Assembly (NCBI GenBank): GCA_040081465.1
Contig: JBEBGL010000005.1
Coordinates: forward strand, 1-64,000
DNA length: 64,000 nt
Reading direction: 5' to 3'
Origin: UBA668 sp040081465
GTDB taxonomy: Bacteria; Actinomycetota; Acidimicrobiia; Acidimicrobiales; Ilumatobacteraceae
Position numbers and translations under genes: made by a program. Under the pieces are notes generated by a model. It saw nothing but the letters and a program-made list of their open reading frames with translations. It was not told where the DNA came from and did not search any database. Position 1 is the stretch's first letter. Each line of letters opens with the position of its first letter. Below are positions 8,342 to 17,585 of this stretch, one piece after another.

Positions 8342-8400
8342 AAGGCGTGGGCTCTTCGGGCCCACGCCTTGTTTACTGTTAGGGCCCAAATTGCCCTAAC
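8342..8400 (+). promoter_or_regulatory. Structured 5' leader with two perfect hairpins
   Basis: Hairpin 1: AAGGCGTGGGC (8342-8352) pairs with the arm ending at 8370 around TCTTCG, followed by GTTTACT, so it resembles a weak intrinsic terminator or attenuator. Hairpin 2: GTTAGGGC (8378-8385) pairs with GCCCTAAC (8393-8400). A strong GGAGG follows at about 8423 before rimP. The position suits NusA/infB autoregulation by attenuation, which is inference. Confidence 0.6.
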
Positions 8401-8436
8401 TGATAGCCGGAAACGAAAGGGAAGGAGGTCAAAACG

Positions 8437-8985
8437 ATGAGTGACACGCAGACACTCGACAAGGTCCGCGCTTTGGTCGCACCCATCGTGGGCGACCTTC
8501 AACTCGACCTCTACGACCTCGAGTTTCGCAGCGGAACGCTTCGTGTCGTGCTCGATACTCCGGTCGGCAGCACGGCTGGCGTCGACCTCGACACCATCGC
8601 CTTGGCGACCCGCTTGATCGGCCGCGAATTCGACCATCACGACCCAGTGCCCGGCCATTACACGCTCGAAGTCACCAGTCCGGGGCTCGAGCGCACTTTG
8701 CGCACCCCGCAGCATTTTCAGCGCGAGCTAGGCAAGGTAGTGGCGCTGCGCTTGCGCGACACCACCAACGCCGATCGCCGCGTTCAGGGCGTCCTCGCCG
8801 CCGCCGACGAGAATGGCGCGACCATTCAGCCCGAGGACGGCACCGAAGCCCGCACGGTGAAGTACGACCAAATCGATCGCGCCCGAACTGTCTTTACGTG
8901 GGGTCCTAGCCCGAAGCCAGGCAAGGCACGCGCGGTGAAGGCCCCCGCGAAGAACGCGGCAACCAAGAAGGAGTCCGCAAGGTGA
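8437..8985 (+). CDS. rimP: Ribosome maturation factor RimP
   Basis: 182 aa, slightly long for RimP because of a Lys/Ala/Pro-rich basic tail (from about residue 155). It supports 30S subunit maturation. The core pattern LDLYDLEF, DLDTIALATRLIGREFD and YTLEVTSPGLERTLRTPQHF (the family's SPGL-R-L signature) is intact. Strong Shine-Dalgarno GGAGG upstream of ATG. First gene of the operon; its end overlaps the nusA start by four bases (GTGA). Confidence 0.95.
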   Translation: MSDTQTLDKVRALVAPIVGDLQLDLYDLEFRSGTLRVVLDTPVGSTAGVDLDTIALATRLIGREFDHHDPVPGHYTLEVTSPGLERTLRTPQHFQRELGKVVALRLRDTTNADRRVQGVLAAADENGATIQPEDGTEARTVKYDQIDRARTVFTWGPSPKPGKARAVKAPAKNAATKKESAR

Positions 8986-10199
8986 GCACCCTCGATATGT
9001 CTGAAGCCATCAAGATGCTGGCTAACGAGAAGAACATCTCGGTCGACACCTTGTTGCATGTTCTCGTCGACGCGCTCGCGCTCGCGTACAAGCGCCGCCC
9101 CGGCGCCGCACCCGAGGTCGAAGTGCACTTCGACCCCGACACGTTCGAGTTCACGTTCATGGCGTTCGACATCGACGACGACGGCAACTGGGTGAACGAG
9201 CGCGACGACACGCCGAAGAAGGAAGAGCTCGGACGGATCGCCGCGCAGACCTTCCGTCAGGTGATGAGCCAGAAGATTCGCGAAGCCGAGCGCGATCGCA
9301 AATTCGAGGAATACGCCAACCGCGAGGGCGACATCGTCACCGGCATCATTCAGCAGGCCGACGATCGCTACACGCTCCTCGATCTCGGTCGTGTCGAGAG
9401 CTTGCTGCCAAAGGCCGAGCAGGTTCCGTTCGAGCGGCCCGTGCCCGGCGATCGCGTCAAGGCTTACATCGTCGAAGTGCGCAAGACCGCCAAGGGTCCC
9501 CAGATTGTCGTCAGCCGCACGCACCCCGGTCTGATCAAGCGACTGTTCGAACTCGAAGTTCCCGAGATCGCCGACGGCATCGTCGAGATCAAGGGTTGCG
9601 CTCGCGAGCCTGGCCATCGCACGAAGATCGCAGTATGGAGCAACGACCACAACGTCGACCCGGTTGGCGCGTGCGTGGGCGCCCGTGGTGGTCGTGTGCG
9701 GATGGTCGTCAACGAGTTGCGCGGCGAGAAGATCGACATCGTTCCGTTCAGCGAAGACCTTGCCGACTTCGTCGCGAAGGCCTTGTCGCCTGCGCGCGTC
9801 ACGGCCGTGATCATCAGCGACGACGTCACGCAAGCCGACGTGATCGTGCCCGACAATCAGTTGAGCCTGGCGATCGGCAAAGAGGGCCAGAACGCCCGCC
9901 TTGCTGCACGTCTGACCGGCGTGCGCATCGACATTCGTGGCGAGACCGAGCCTGTCGATGGTCTTGACGACGTTGACTACGAAGAAGGCGAGTGGGTGCC
10001 GAACGCCGAGACCGGTGAAGTCGAATGGCACGCCGCCGACGGCACGATCCTCACGCAAGCTCAGTGGAACGAACAGGCCGCTGCAGCAGAAGCAGTTGGC
10101 GATGACGTCGTTGCAGAAGACGCCGCTGCCGCGGAATCGACTACCGACGTGGCCAATACCGAGGCGGCCAATACCGAGGCGGGTGGTGACCACGCCTGA
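8982..10199 (+). CDS. nusA: Transcription termination/antitermination factor NusA
   Basis: 405 aa, GTG start. Order: N-terminal RNA-polymerase-binding domain (1-125), S1 domain (about 130-200, GDIVTGIIQQADDRYTLLDLG), KH1 (about 230-280, GACVGARGGRVRMVVNEL) and KH2 (about 295-345, LAIGKEGQNARLAARLTG). The acidic Ala/Glu/Thr-rich tail of about 60 residues lacks the E. coli AR repeats, as in other actinobacteria. Binds RNA polymerase and nascent RNA, affecting pausing and rRNA antitermination. Translationally coupled to rimP. Confidence 0.97.
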   Translation: MSTLDMSEAIKMLANEKNISVDTLLHVLVDALALAYKRRPGAAPEVEVHFDPDTFEFTFMAFDIDDDGNWVNERDDTPKKEELGRIAAQTFRQVMSQKIREAERDRKFEEYANREGDIVTGIIQQADDRYTLLDLGRVESLLPKAEQVPFERPVPGDRVKAYIVEVRKTAKGPQIVVSRTHPGLIKRLFELEVPEIADGIVEIKGCAREPGHRTKIAVWSNDHNVDPVGACVGARGGRVRMVVNELRGEKIDIVPFSEDLADFVAKALSPARVTAVIISDDVTQADVIVPDNQLSLAIGKEGQNARLAARLTGVRIDIRGETEPVDGLDDVDYEEGEWVPNAETGEVEWHAADGTILTQAQWNEQAAAAEAVGDDVVAEDAAAAESTTDVANTEAANTEAGGDHA

Positions 10200-10536
10200 T
10201 ACGCGAATCGCCGCACCGCAACGCACGTGCATCGGTTGTCGCCAGTCGCGGCCACAAGATGAACTCGTGCGCTGCACCATTAGTTCAACGGCTGGTGGGT
10301 CGCAAGGTGCTCAGGTCAGTCGCACTGCGGCTGGCCGCGGCGCATGGCTGTGCTCGCTGAGCTGTTATCAGACAGCGGTGCAACGCAAGGCGTTCGACAG
10401 GTCGTGGAAGCAGTCAGTGTCAGCCGAGACAGTGCTGGCGCTCGGCGACTCACTGCGTGCTTCATTCAATAGAGACATGAAAGAATGGTCAGTTGTCGGG
10501 AACGCTCCCGACAGCCAGACCTCAACGAAAGGCTGA
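10186..10536 (+). CDS. ylxR: YlxR family RNA-binding protein (RnpM)
   Basis: 116 aa. Contains the YlxR signature QRTCIGCRQSRPQDELVRCT near residues 10-30 and the second motif GRGAWLCSLSCYQTA near 45-60. The Cys pairs could bind metal or simply fold the protein. YlxR proteins bind RNA, and in Bacillus the homologue modulates RNase P. Start is one of two adjacent GTGs (10183/10186) overlapping the nusA end by 14-17 bases. The C-terminal 35 residues diverge from the family. Confidence 0.85.
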   Translation: MTTPDTRIAAPQRTCIGCRQSRPQDELVRCTISSTAGGSQGAQVSRTAAGRGAWLCSLSCYQTAVQRKAFDRSWKQSVSAETVLALGDSLRASFNRDMKEWSVVGNAPDSQTSTKG

Positions 10537-10544
10537 CACGAGTT

Positions 10545-13463
10545 TTGGCGAAGAACCTGCGCGTACACGAGCTGGCAAAACAGCTCGGCATGACGAACGC
10601 TGAAATGATGGCGCTCTGCGAGCGAATGGGTGTGGGAGTGAAGAGTCACTCGTCAACACTCATCGAGGCGCAAGGCGACCGTCTACGTCGGCGCGCGGAA
10701 AAAGACGGCCTCACTCGCGCAGAGCAGCCCGAAGAACCCAAGCCCGTGAAGGCGACGGCCAAGAAGGCCGCGGCGCCGAAAGATCCGGCCAAGCCGAAGG
10801 CTGTGAAGGCCACCGCCGACGACGCGGCGAAACCGACGAAGGCGAAAGCAGTCGCGAAGAAGGCTGCCGCGAAGGCCGTCGAGCCGCAAGACGCGAAGCC
10901 CGCTCCCGAAGTGGTGCCACCGAAAGCCGAACCCGAGTCGGTGCCCGCACCTCAGCCCGAAGCAGCGTTTGCCCCGACGCCGACGCCGCCCGAGCGCGCG
11001 CCAGCAGCGCAGTCACGCATCACCAGCAGTCGTCCGGCCGCCGAAGCTGCGCGACCCGCGGCTGCACCGGCCGTCGCTGCACCACCAACCGCCCGCGCGG
11101 CCACTCCGGCACCTGCGGCGAGCTCGCCACCCGCGCGCCCAGCCGCTGCGCCGGCACGACCGACCTCTGCTTCCGGTCGACCGATTCCGCCGCCGCCCGC
11201 CGGTGGCAGGCCGACCTCCGCGTCCGGCAAGGCAATTCCTCCTCCGCCCGGCGGACTTCGATCAAGCAGCGCACCGCGCACCGGCCCAGGCCCGACAACA
11301 AGTGGTCCTCGCCCCGGCGGCGGTTACACCGCCCGTCCGGGAGGCCCCGGCGGCCCTGGCGCAACTGGTGCAGCGCGTCCGCCGGCCGGTGCGCCGCGCA
11401 CTGGTGGTTACCCGCCGCGAACGGGCGGCCCGGCCGGAGCGCGCCCAGGTGGTTTCGGCGGTCCCCGTCCGGGCCCAGGTGGTCCTGGTGGTCCTCGTCC
11501 GGGTGGTCCCGGCGGCCCTGGTGGCCCCGGCGGTGCTCGTCCCGGGGGTGGTCCGGGCGGTGCTCGCCCAAGCGGGCAGCGTCGCGCGCCACGCAAGAAG
11601 AGCCGTGCTCGTCGTCGTCGCGACTTCGACGAGTTGCAGCCGAATTACAACAGCGCTTACACCGCTACCAACGCACCCGTTCCCGAGGGCACGATCATCG
11701 TCGAGCGTGGCGTGTCGGCTCAGGAGTTTGCTCCGAAGCTCAACCGCACCGCGGCCGACGTGATTCGGTTCCTGTTGCAGAACGGCGAAATGGTGACTGC
11801 CACCATGACGCTCAGCGACGAGCAGATGGAATTGTTCGGGCTGGAAGTTGGCGCCGACTTGCTCTTGGTCGAGCCTGGCCAGCAGGAAGAACTCGAACTG
11901 CAAGCGTTGTTCGACGACAGCGACGACGACGAAGAAGAATTGCAAGTACCGCGCGCGCCAGTCATCACGATTATGGGTCACGTCGATCACGGCAAGACCA
12001 CGCTGCTCGACAAGATTCGTAACGCGAACGTTGTTGCGGGTGAAGCAGGCGGCATCACGCAACACATCGGTGCCTACATGGTCGATGTCAACGGAAGCAA
12101 GATCACTTTCCTCGACACACCCGGTCACGCCGCCTTCACCAAGATGCGCGCTCGTGGTGCACAGGTCACCGACATCGTGGTGCTGATGGTCGCTGCCGAC
12201 GACGGTGTGATGCCACAGACAATCGAAGCCATCAACCACGCACGTGCGGCAGAGGTGCCGATCGTGGTTGCGCTCAACAAGATCGACAAAGAGAACGCCG
12301 ACGTTCAGCGCGTGCTCTCGCAGCTCAGCGAGCAGGAATTGGTTCCGGAATCATGGGGCGGCGACACAATCGTCGTCGAGATGTCGGCATCGCAGAACTT
12401 GGGCGTCGACGACCTGCTGGAACAACTCGCTGCCGTTGCAGCCGTTGAAGAACTAACCGCTAACCCGTCGGGCCGCGCCAAGGGCGTCGTGCTCGAGGCA
12501 AACCTCGACACTGGTCGCGGCCCGGTCGCCACGGTTCTGGTCGATAAGGGCGAGCTCAAGGTCGGCGATGCAATCGTCGCCGGCGCTTCGTGGGGCCGAG
12601 TGCGCGCGATGATCGACGACAAGGGCAACCAGGTGAAGGTTGCTGGCCCAAGCACGCCGGTACAGGTGCTGGGTCTGCAGAGCGTGCCGAATGCTGGCGA
12701 CGAGTTCCGCAGCTCAGACACCGAGAAGACTGCTCGCACAGTTGCAGAAGCACGTGAACAGCGCTATCGCCTGAAGGCACAACGCGGCGACGCTCGCGTG
12801 CACACGGGCGTGAAGCTAGAAGACATCTTTAACCAGATTCAGGCTGGCGAAGTTGCCACGCTGAACCTCGTGCTGAAGGCCGACGTGCAGGGTTCGCTCG
12901 AAGCCGTTTCGGAAGCTCTACGTAAGTTGGAGCGCGATGAAGTGAAGCTGGCTTTCGTGCACCGCGCAGTCGGTGCCATCAACGAGAACGACATCAGCTT
13001 GGCGGCAACGACCAATGCAACTTTGATTGGTTTCAATGTTCGTCCCGATCGCAAGGCTCGCGAACTCGCCAGTTCCGAGGGCGTCGAGATTCGTACCTAC
13101 GAAATCATCTACAAGCTTCTCGAAGACATCGGTCGCGCCATGATCGGAATGCTCGCCCCCGAATTCGAGGAAGTGGTCACGGGCGAGGCCGAAGTGCGCG
13201 AGATCTTCCGTGTACCCAAGCTCGGTGCAATCGCTGGTTGCTTGGTCACGAATGGCGTCATCACTCGTGGCACAAAGGTTCGCTTCTTGCGCGAAGGCAC
13301 GATCATCTGGAAGGGCTCGATCCAATCGTTGAAGCGCTTCAAGGACGATGCCCGCGAGGTGCGCGAAGGCTTCGAGTGTGGCATCGGTCTCAGCGACTTC
13401 CAGGACCTCAAGCCTGGCGACATCATCGAAACCTTCGAAGAACGCGAAATCGCCCGCGTCTAA
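10545..13463 (+). CDS. infB: Translation initiation factor IF-2
   Basis: About 972 aa from a TTG start chosen because AKNLRVHELAKQLGMTN is the standard IF-2 N-terminus and AAAGG lies upstream. Residues 1-55 form the IF2N helix bundle. Then follow a Lys/Ala/Pro-rich linker and a Pro/Gly-rich low-complexity linker (about 215-345) ending in a basic RRAPRKKSRARRRRDFDEL. A second IF2N-like segment precedes the G domain (G1 GHVDHGKTTLLDK from 478, then DTPGHAAF and NKID). Domains II-IV and the fMet-tRNA-binding C2 domain follow. The linker accounts for nearly all of the extra length over short IF-2 forms. Confidence 0.97.
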   Translation: MAKNLRVHELAKQLGMTNAEMMALCERMGVGVKSHSSTLIEAQGDRLRRRAEKDGLTRAEQPEEPKPVKATAKKAAAPKDPAKPKAVKATADDAAKPTKAKAVAKKAAAKAVEPQDAKPAPEVVPPKAEPESVPAPQPEAAFAPTPTPPERAPAAQSRITSSRPAAEAARPAAAPAVAAPPTARAATPAPAASSPPARPAAAPARPTSASGRPIPPPPAGGRPTSASGKAIPPPPGGLRSSSAPRTGPGPTTSGPRPGGGYTARPGGPGGPGATGAARPPAGAPRTGGYPPRTGGPAGARPGGFGGPRPGPGGPGGPRPGGPGGPGGPGGARPGGGPGGARPSGQRRAPRKKSRARRRRDFDELQPNYNSAYTATNAPVPEGTIIVERGVSAQEFAPKLNRTAADVIRFLLQNGEMVTATMTLSDEQMELFGLEVGADLLLVEPGQQEELELQALFDDSDDDEEELQVPRAPVITIMGHVDHGKTTLLDKIRNANVVAGEAGGITQHIGAYMVDVNGSKITFLDTPGHAAFTKMRARGAQVTDIVVLMVAADDGVMPQTIEAINHARAAEVPIVVALNKIDKENADVQRVLSQLSEQELVPESWGGDTIVVEMSASQNLGVDDLLEQLAAVAAVEELTANPSGRAKGVVLEANLDTGRGPVATVLVDKGELKVGDAIVAGASWGRVRAMIDDKGNQVKVAGPSTPVQVLGLQSVPNAGDEFRSSDTEKTARTVAEAREQRYRLKAQRGDARVHTGVKLEDIFNQIQAGEVATLNLVLKADVQGSLEAVSEALRKLERDEVKLAFVHRAVGAINENDISLAATTNATLIGFNVRPDRKARELASSEGVEIRTYEIIYKLLEDIGRAMIGMLAPEFEEVVTGEAEVREIFRVPKLGAIAGCLVTNGVITRGTKVRFLREGTIIWKGSIQSLKRFKDDAREVREGFECGIGLSDFQDLKPGDIIETFEEREIARV

Positions 13464-13474
13464 CAAGCCCTCGG

Positions 13475-13490
13475 TAGCCTTCGCTGCATG
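13475..13490 (+). promoter_or_regulatory. Leaderless-type -10 box before DsbA-like gene
   Basis: TAGCCT (13475-13480), seven bases, then ATG 13488. No Shine-Dalgarno. It suggests an internal promoter after infB. Confidence 0.45.
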
Positions 13491-14126
13491 GCTGATCTCG
13501 AGTTCTTCTTCGACCCAATTTGCCCGTGGGCATGGGTGACTTCGAGATGGGTCGCCGAAGTCCAGCAACTTCGCGACTACGACGTGCAGTGGCGCTTCAT
13601 CTCGCTGAAGATGATCAACGAGGCACGCACAGATGGCAACTACGGCGACAAGTTCCGTGCTGGTCACATGGCCGGTCTTTACTCGCACCGGGTGTGTGAC
13701 GAGGTCCGCATCCACCACGGCAATGTCGCGGTCGGCGCGATGTACGCAGCGTTGGGTGACGCCATGCACACCAATCCCCGTGAACCAAAGATCAACGACG
13801 ACCCAGCGGCGTTCATGACCGAAATTCTGAAGGCCGCCGACCTGCCAACCGACTATGCATCTCATGTGCACGACGAGTCACACGATGCCTACATTCGGGA
13901 AGACACCGAGGTTGCTCTTAGCCGAACTGGTCGCGACGTGGGTACGCCGATTATCACCTTCCACCCTGGCCAATCCGACGAAGGCAGTTTCTTCGGCCCG
14001 GTGATTTCAACAATCCCGCGTGGTCAAGATGCGCTGAAGTTGTGGGACGCGATTGAAATCATCGCAACCCAGACCGGCATGTCCGAGCTCAAGCGCTCGA
14101 ACCGCGCGCCCCTCAATTTCAACTGA
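13488..14126 (+). CDS. DsbA family protein, mycothiol-dependent nitroreductase-like
   Basis: 212 aa thioredoxin-fold protein with no signal peptide, so cytoplasmic. The N-terminus ADLEFFFDPICPWAWVTSRW closely resembles the Rv2466c group of mycothiol-dependent reductases, where the active site reads CPWC. Here it is CPWA, so the resolving cysteine is missing and a monothiol mechanism using mycothiol would be needed. TPIITFHP near residue 153 is the cis-Pro loop. It sits between infB and rbfA, where it has no obvious functional link, and likely has its own leaderless promoter. Substrate unknown. Confidence 0.8.
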   Translation: MADLEFFFDPICPWAWVTSRWVAEVQQLRDYDVQWRFISLKMINEARTDGNYGDKFRAGHMAGLYSHRVCDEVRIHHGNVAVGAMYAALGDAMHTNPREPKINDDPAAFMTEILKAADLPTDYASHVHDESHDAYIREDTEVALSRTGRDVGTPIITFHPGQSDEGSFFGPVISTIPRGQDALKLWDAIEIIATQTGMSELKRSNRAPLNFN

Positions 14127-14142
14127 GACTTAGGAGGTCGCC

Positions 14143-14550
14143 GTGAGTAAGCCCCGCCGGTCACCGGCACCATCTACCCATCGCTATCCCCGGACTGCGC
14201 GGCTCAGCGAATCGCTGCGCGAAGTAATCGCCGAAGAGCTCACGCGCATCGACGACGAGCGGCTCTCGCTGGTGACGGTGACCTCGATCGACGTCGACCC
14301 AGAGATGAACCGGGCCATCGTGTTCTTCGACTCGCTAGCGGGTGAGGAAGGCGACGCGGAAATTCTGACCGCGCTTGGCGAGTACCGCGTACGCATTCAG
14401 GCTTCGGTTGGCAGGCAAGTGCGTGCCAAGAAGACGCCGATTCTTAGCTTCAAGCCAGACGATTCGATTCGCGCCGCAGAGCGCATCGAGCGAGTTTTGC
14501 GCGACAAGGCGACCCTTCCCGAGCGACCCCCGTCCCCCGAAGGGGAATAG
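14143..14550 (+). CDS. rbfA: 30S ribosome-binding factor A
   Basis: 135 aa, GTG start behind a strong TAGGAGG. RbfA assists late 16S maturation and cold adaptation. The single KH-like domain shows RLSESLREVIAEELTRI, LVTVTSIDVDPEMNRAIVFF and the ALGEYRVRIQASVGRQVRAK helix followed by TPILSFKPDDSIRAAERIE, all as in RbfA. Its last base overlaps the truB start, so the two are translationally coupled. Confidence 0.95.
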   Translation: MSKPRRSPAPSTHRYPRTARLSESLREVIAEELTRIDDERLSLVTVTSIDVDPEMNRAIVFFDSLAGEEGDAEILTALGEYRVRIQASVGRQVRAKKTPILSFKPDDSIRAAERIERVLRDKATLPERPPSPEGE

Positions 14551-15431
14551 TGGCGCGTCGACGGCCGCCATCGACGCACGGTTTGGCGGTCGTTGATAAG
14601 CCAGCGGGTGTTACCAGCCACGACGTGGTTGGAATGTTGCGCCGCCGATTTAGCGAACGCCAGGTCGGGCACGCGGGCACGCTCGACCCAGATGCCACCG
14701 GTGTGTTGCTGGTCGGTGTCGGTCGTGCGACGCGGCTTCTGCGGTTCCTCACCGATCTCGGCAAGACCTACAGCGGTGAAGTTGTTTTTGGTACGACCAC
14801 CGATTCGCTCGACAGCACCGGCGCGGTTGTCGACACGTTCGAGATGGGCGACCTCACCGAGGCACGGGTTCGGGAGGCAGTGCAACAGCACCTCACCGGC
14901 GCGATCTTGCAGATCCCCCCGATGGTCAGCGCGGTCAGAGTGGAGGGTCGTCGACTGTACGAGTTGGCGCGTGAGGGTGTTGAGGTCGAGCGTGCACCGC
15001 GCCCAGTTGTGATTCATCGGTTCGATGTCGCGGCCACCACGGACCCCTTGGTGTACACCATCGAGGTGCAGTGTTCGAAGGGCACCTACATCCGCACGCT
15101 GGCCGACGACCTAGGTCGACTTTGTGGCGGGGGAGCACATCTGCGCAATTTGCGCCGCGTCGCTGTCGGCAGCTTCAGCGTCGACGACGCAGCTGGCCCC
15201 GACGACGTGCAATTGCTCACGCTTCCGCAAGCGGTTCGCGATTATCCGGCGATTTCCGTTCCGGAAGCGTTAGCCGCGATGGTTCGCAACGGGCGTGTTC
15301 TGATGCGTGACGACTGTGGTGCGACGGGTGCAGGGCCGTGGGCGGTCCTCGCTCCCGACGGCGAATTGCTGGCGATGTATGAAGCGGTCGATGACGAGCG
15401 GGTTAAGCCAGCAGTGGTATTGCCCTTGTAG
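14550..15431 (+). CDS. truB: tRNA pseudouridine(55) synthase
   Basis: 293 aa, GTG start. TruB isomerises U55 in the T-loop of tRNAs. Visible motifs: GLAVVDKPAGVTSHDVV (I), GHAGTLDPDATGVLLVGVGRAT (II, Asp of the TLDPDA stretch is catalytic), GKTYSGEVVFGTTTDSLDSTG, and the KGTYIRTLADDLG motif. The tail has a short PUA-like segment, as usual in actinobacteria. AGGGG sits just upstream of the start and rbfA ends on its first base. Confidence 0.96.
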   Translation: MARRRPPSTHGLAVVDKPAGVTSHDVVGMLRRRFSERQVGHAGTLDPDATGVLLVGVGRATRLLRFLTDLGKTYSGEVVFGTTTDSLDSTGAVVDTFEMGDLTEARVREAVQQHLTGAILQIPPMVSAVRVEGRRLYELAREGVEVERAPRPVVIHRFDVAATTDPLVYTIEVQCSKGTYIRTLADDLGRLCGGGAHLRNLRRVAVGSFSVDDAAGPDDVQLLTLPQAVRDYPAISVPEALAAMVRNGRVLMRDDCGATGAGPWAVLAPDGELLAMYEAVDDERVKPAVVLPL

Positions 15432-15440
15432 CCTTTTGGC

Positions 15441-16385
15441 GTGCGCATCGTGACCGATCTCACCGAATCCCCATGGCCAGGTGAGCGGACCGTGATCACC
15501 ATCGGCGCTTACGACGGCGTGCACCTCGGCCACCAAGCGGTTATCGCCGAAGTGCGGCATCTTGCGCAAACGACCGGAGCGCGGTCCGCGGTCGTGACGT
15601 TCGATAATCATCCGGCCTCGGTCGTCCGTCCAGAAAGCGCACCACTGCTACTGACCGATCTCGATCAGAAGCTTGAATTGCTGGCCGCTACCGGAATCGA
15701 TGCGACCGTCGTCGTTCACTTCGACGAAGAACAATCGCGCGAAGATCCGCTCGTGTTCGCTCAACGTGTGTTGGTCGATTGTCTCAAGACCTCGATAGTG
15801 GTCGTCGGCGACGACTTTCACTTTGGCCGCGATCGCCTTGGCAACGTCGGGACACTGCGCGAGCTCGGTGCACGATCAGACTTTGAAGTGCAGCCGCTAT
15901 CACTCGTGCAACGCACCGACGGCCCCGACGAGCCGATCAGCTCGACGGCGATTCGCCGTGCACTTGCAGGCGGGCAAGTGGAACTCGCGGCCACCATGCT
16001 TGGCCATCCGTTCGAAGCACGCGGTGTCGTGGTTCAGGGGGATCAGCGAGGTCGCTTGCTTGGTTTCCCGACGGCGAACGTGCACGTACCAAACGTGATC
16101 TGCCTGCCCGCCGATGGTGTGTACGCCGGCTGGTACTTCCGCCCCGACGGCAGCCGGCACGAGTGCGCCATCAACCGCGGTCGCCGACCAACCTTCTTCG
16201 AGCACGCCGACACGTCGGTACTCGAGGCACACCTGCTCGACTTCGATGACGATCTCTACGGCGAGCCTGCGCGCGTGCAATTCCAGAGCTACCTACGCAG
16301 TGAGCGCAAGTTCGATGGCATCGATGCGTTGGTCAGCCAACTGAAGAACGACGTCGACGCCGCCCGCAAGGCACTCGCGAGTTAG
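15441..16385 (+). CDS. ribF: Bifunctional riboflavin kinase/FAD synthetase
   Basis: 314 aa. The N-terminal adenylyltransferase domain (1-180) has IGAYDGVHLGHQAVI (the GxFDGVHxGH class), VGDDFHFGRDRLGN and ISSTAIRRAL. The C-terminal riboflavin kinase domain has GVVVQGDQRGRLLGFPTANV and ends with EAHLLDFDDDLYGEPARVQF. Converts riboflavin to FMN and FAD. GTG start with TAGCCT six bases upstream, so an extra leaderless promoter may exist downstream of truB. Last gene of the first translation operon. Confidence 0.96.
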   Translation: MRIVTDLTESPWPGERTVITIGAYDGVHLGHQAVIAEVRHLAQTTGARSAVVTFDNHPASVVRPESAPLLLTDLDQKLELLAATGIDATVVVHFDEEQSREDPLVFAQRVLVDCLKTSIVVVGDDFHFGRDRLGNVGTLRELGARSDFEVQPLSLVQRTDGPDEPISSTAIRRALAGGQVELAATMLGHPFEARGVVVQGDQRGRLLGFPTANVHVPNVICLPADGVYAGWYFRPDGSRHECAINRGRRPTFFEHADTSVLEAHLLDFDDDLYGEPARVQFQSYLRSERKFDGIDALVSQLKNDVDAARKALAS

Positions 16386-16398
16386 CGAAAGGTCGGCG

Positions 16399-17574
16399 TC
16401 AACCCGGCCAGATGATTGAGCCGTCGTTGGCGTAGACGCCTTCGAGTAGCGAGACATCCACCAAGGTGTCGATTATTGGCACCTCGCCACCGAACAATCC
16501 GATCTCGGCATACACCGTCACTTCGTGAGTGAGTTCGTCAATCAAGGGCATGCCCAATGGAGCATCGGGCGTCGCCCCGGCAGCCACGAGTTGTGACTCG
16601 ACGGCCCAACGCGCAACCTCGCCCTCGGGTGTGAGAAAGATCGCATTGCCATTGGCGTTGATCGCGTCGACGGCAATCTGTGCTGCGGCAGCGGGATCTG
16701 CAATCGCATCGGCCAGTCCGCGCATCGTTGCGCGCATGAAGTCCTGAGCGGCCGTCGGGTGCTCTTGGAGGAAGGTGAGGTTGGAGTACAACACGCCGAA
16801 GCTGCCTGGAATGTCGAACTCACTGGGGTCGTACAACTTGAAGGGGACCCCGTTCGTTGTGAGCTGGCCTGGTTCGTTGCTCTTGTACCCGGGGAAGCCG
16901 ATGATGTCAGGGACTTGGATGTGCACCAACGGGTCGCAGCACTCAAGCAACACGGTTTCGTAGTCGACGTCGAGGACCAGCCCGGCTTGCGCGAGCATTG
17001 CGCGAACCGACGGGGTGATAGCGCCCTTCACACCGATCTTCTTGCCGCGGACGTCGTCGAGCGTAGCGACCTCGCCATCCTTGGTTATGAGCGCATCGAT
17101 GCCGGTGCGACCCTCGACCGACAGCGCGACGAAGCCTGCATCGTTTGCGCCAGCAAAGTCGACGATTTCGCTGAACGATCCACCGGACGCGAACTGTGCA
17201 TCGTTAGCCGCGATGAGGGGATAGTTGTCAGTTGAAAAGCTGGCCCGCAGGTCGACGTCGAGACACAAGTCTTCGTAGTAGCCCTTCTCCTCGGCAACGA
17301 GCACGTCGACGATGCTGGCCGAGGCCGTGAAATCGAAGCCCGAGAGATACGTGATGGTGCCCGCGTCCCGATTCAATTCGCAGCGCTCGGCGGGGAACGG
17401 CTCACCGGCGTGCACATCGAGGCTGGCGGGTACGGAATCGCCGACTAGCGAGTCGTCGGTGCTGCCGTCGGGTGACGCCTGTGGGCTACCGATTGTGGTG
17501 TCGTCGCCGCTGCAAGAAGCGGCGAAAAGTGCGAACGCGGCGACGAAGAGAGGTAGCGAAGAGCGGCGAGCCAT
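16399..17574 (-). CDS. ABC transporter substrate-binding lipoprotein, NMT1/SsuA type
   Basis: 391 aa. A signal peptide ending FAASC (lipobox Cys about residue 21) anchors it outside the membrane. The body starts YLSGFDFTASASIVDVLVAEEKGYYEDLCLDVDLR, the fold of NMT1/THI5-like and nitrate/sulfonate/taurine binding proteins, with GKKIGVKGAITPSVRAML in lobe 1. The ligand is not readable: this superfamily binds pyrimidines, sulfonates and aromatic acids. It is the last gene of a four-gene operon (ATPase, permease, chorismate mutase-VOC protein, binding protein), 11 bases after the fusion gene. Confidence 0.85.
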   Translation of the reverse strand: MARRSSLPLFVAAFALFAASCSGDDTTIGSPQASPDGSTDDSLVGDSVPASLDVHAGEPFPAERCELNRDAGTITYLSGFDFTASASIVDVLVAEEKGYYEDLCLDVDLRASFSTDNYPLIAANDAQFASGGSFSEIVDFAGANDAGFVALSVEGRTGIDALITKDGEVATLDDVRGKKIGVKGAITPSVRAMLAQAGLVLDVDYETVLLECCDPLVHIQVPDIIGFPGYKSNEPGQLTTNGVPFKLYDPSEFDIPGSFGVLYSNLTFLQEHPTAAQDFMRATMRGLADAIADPAAAAQIAVDAINANGNAIFLTPEGEVARWAVESQLVAAGATPDAPLGMPLIDELTHEVTVYAEIGLFGGEVPIIDTLVDVSLLEGVYANDGSIIWPG

Positions 17575-17585
17575 AGCCGGTGAGC

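Noticed and set aside
11160..11620. Gly/Pro-rich repetitive DNA considered as a separate repeat array
   Set aside because: It is the in-frame low-complexity linker of IF-2.
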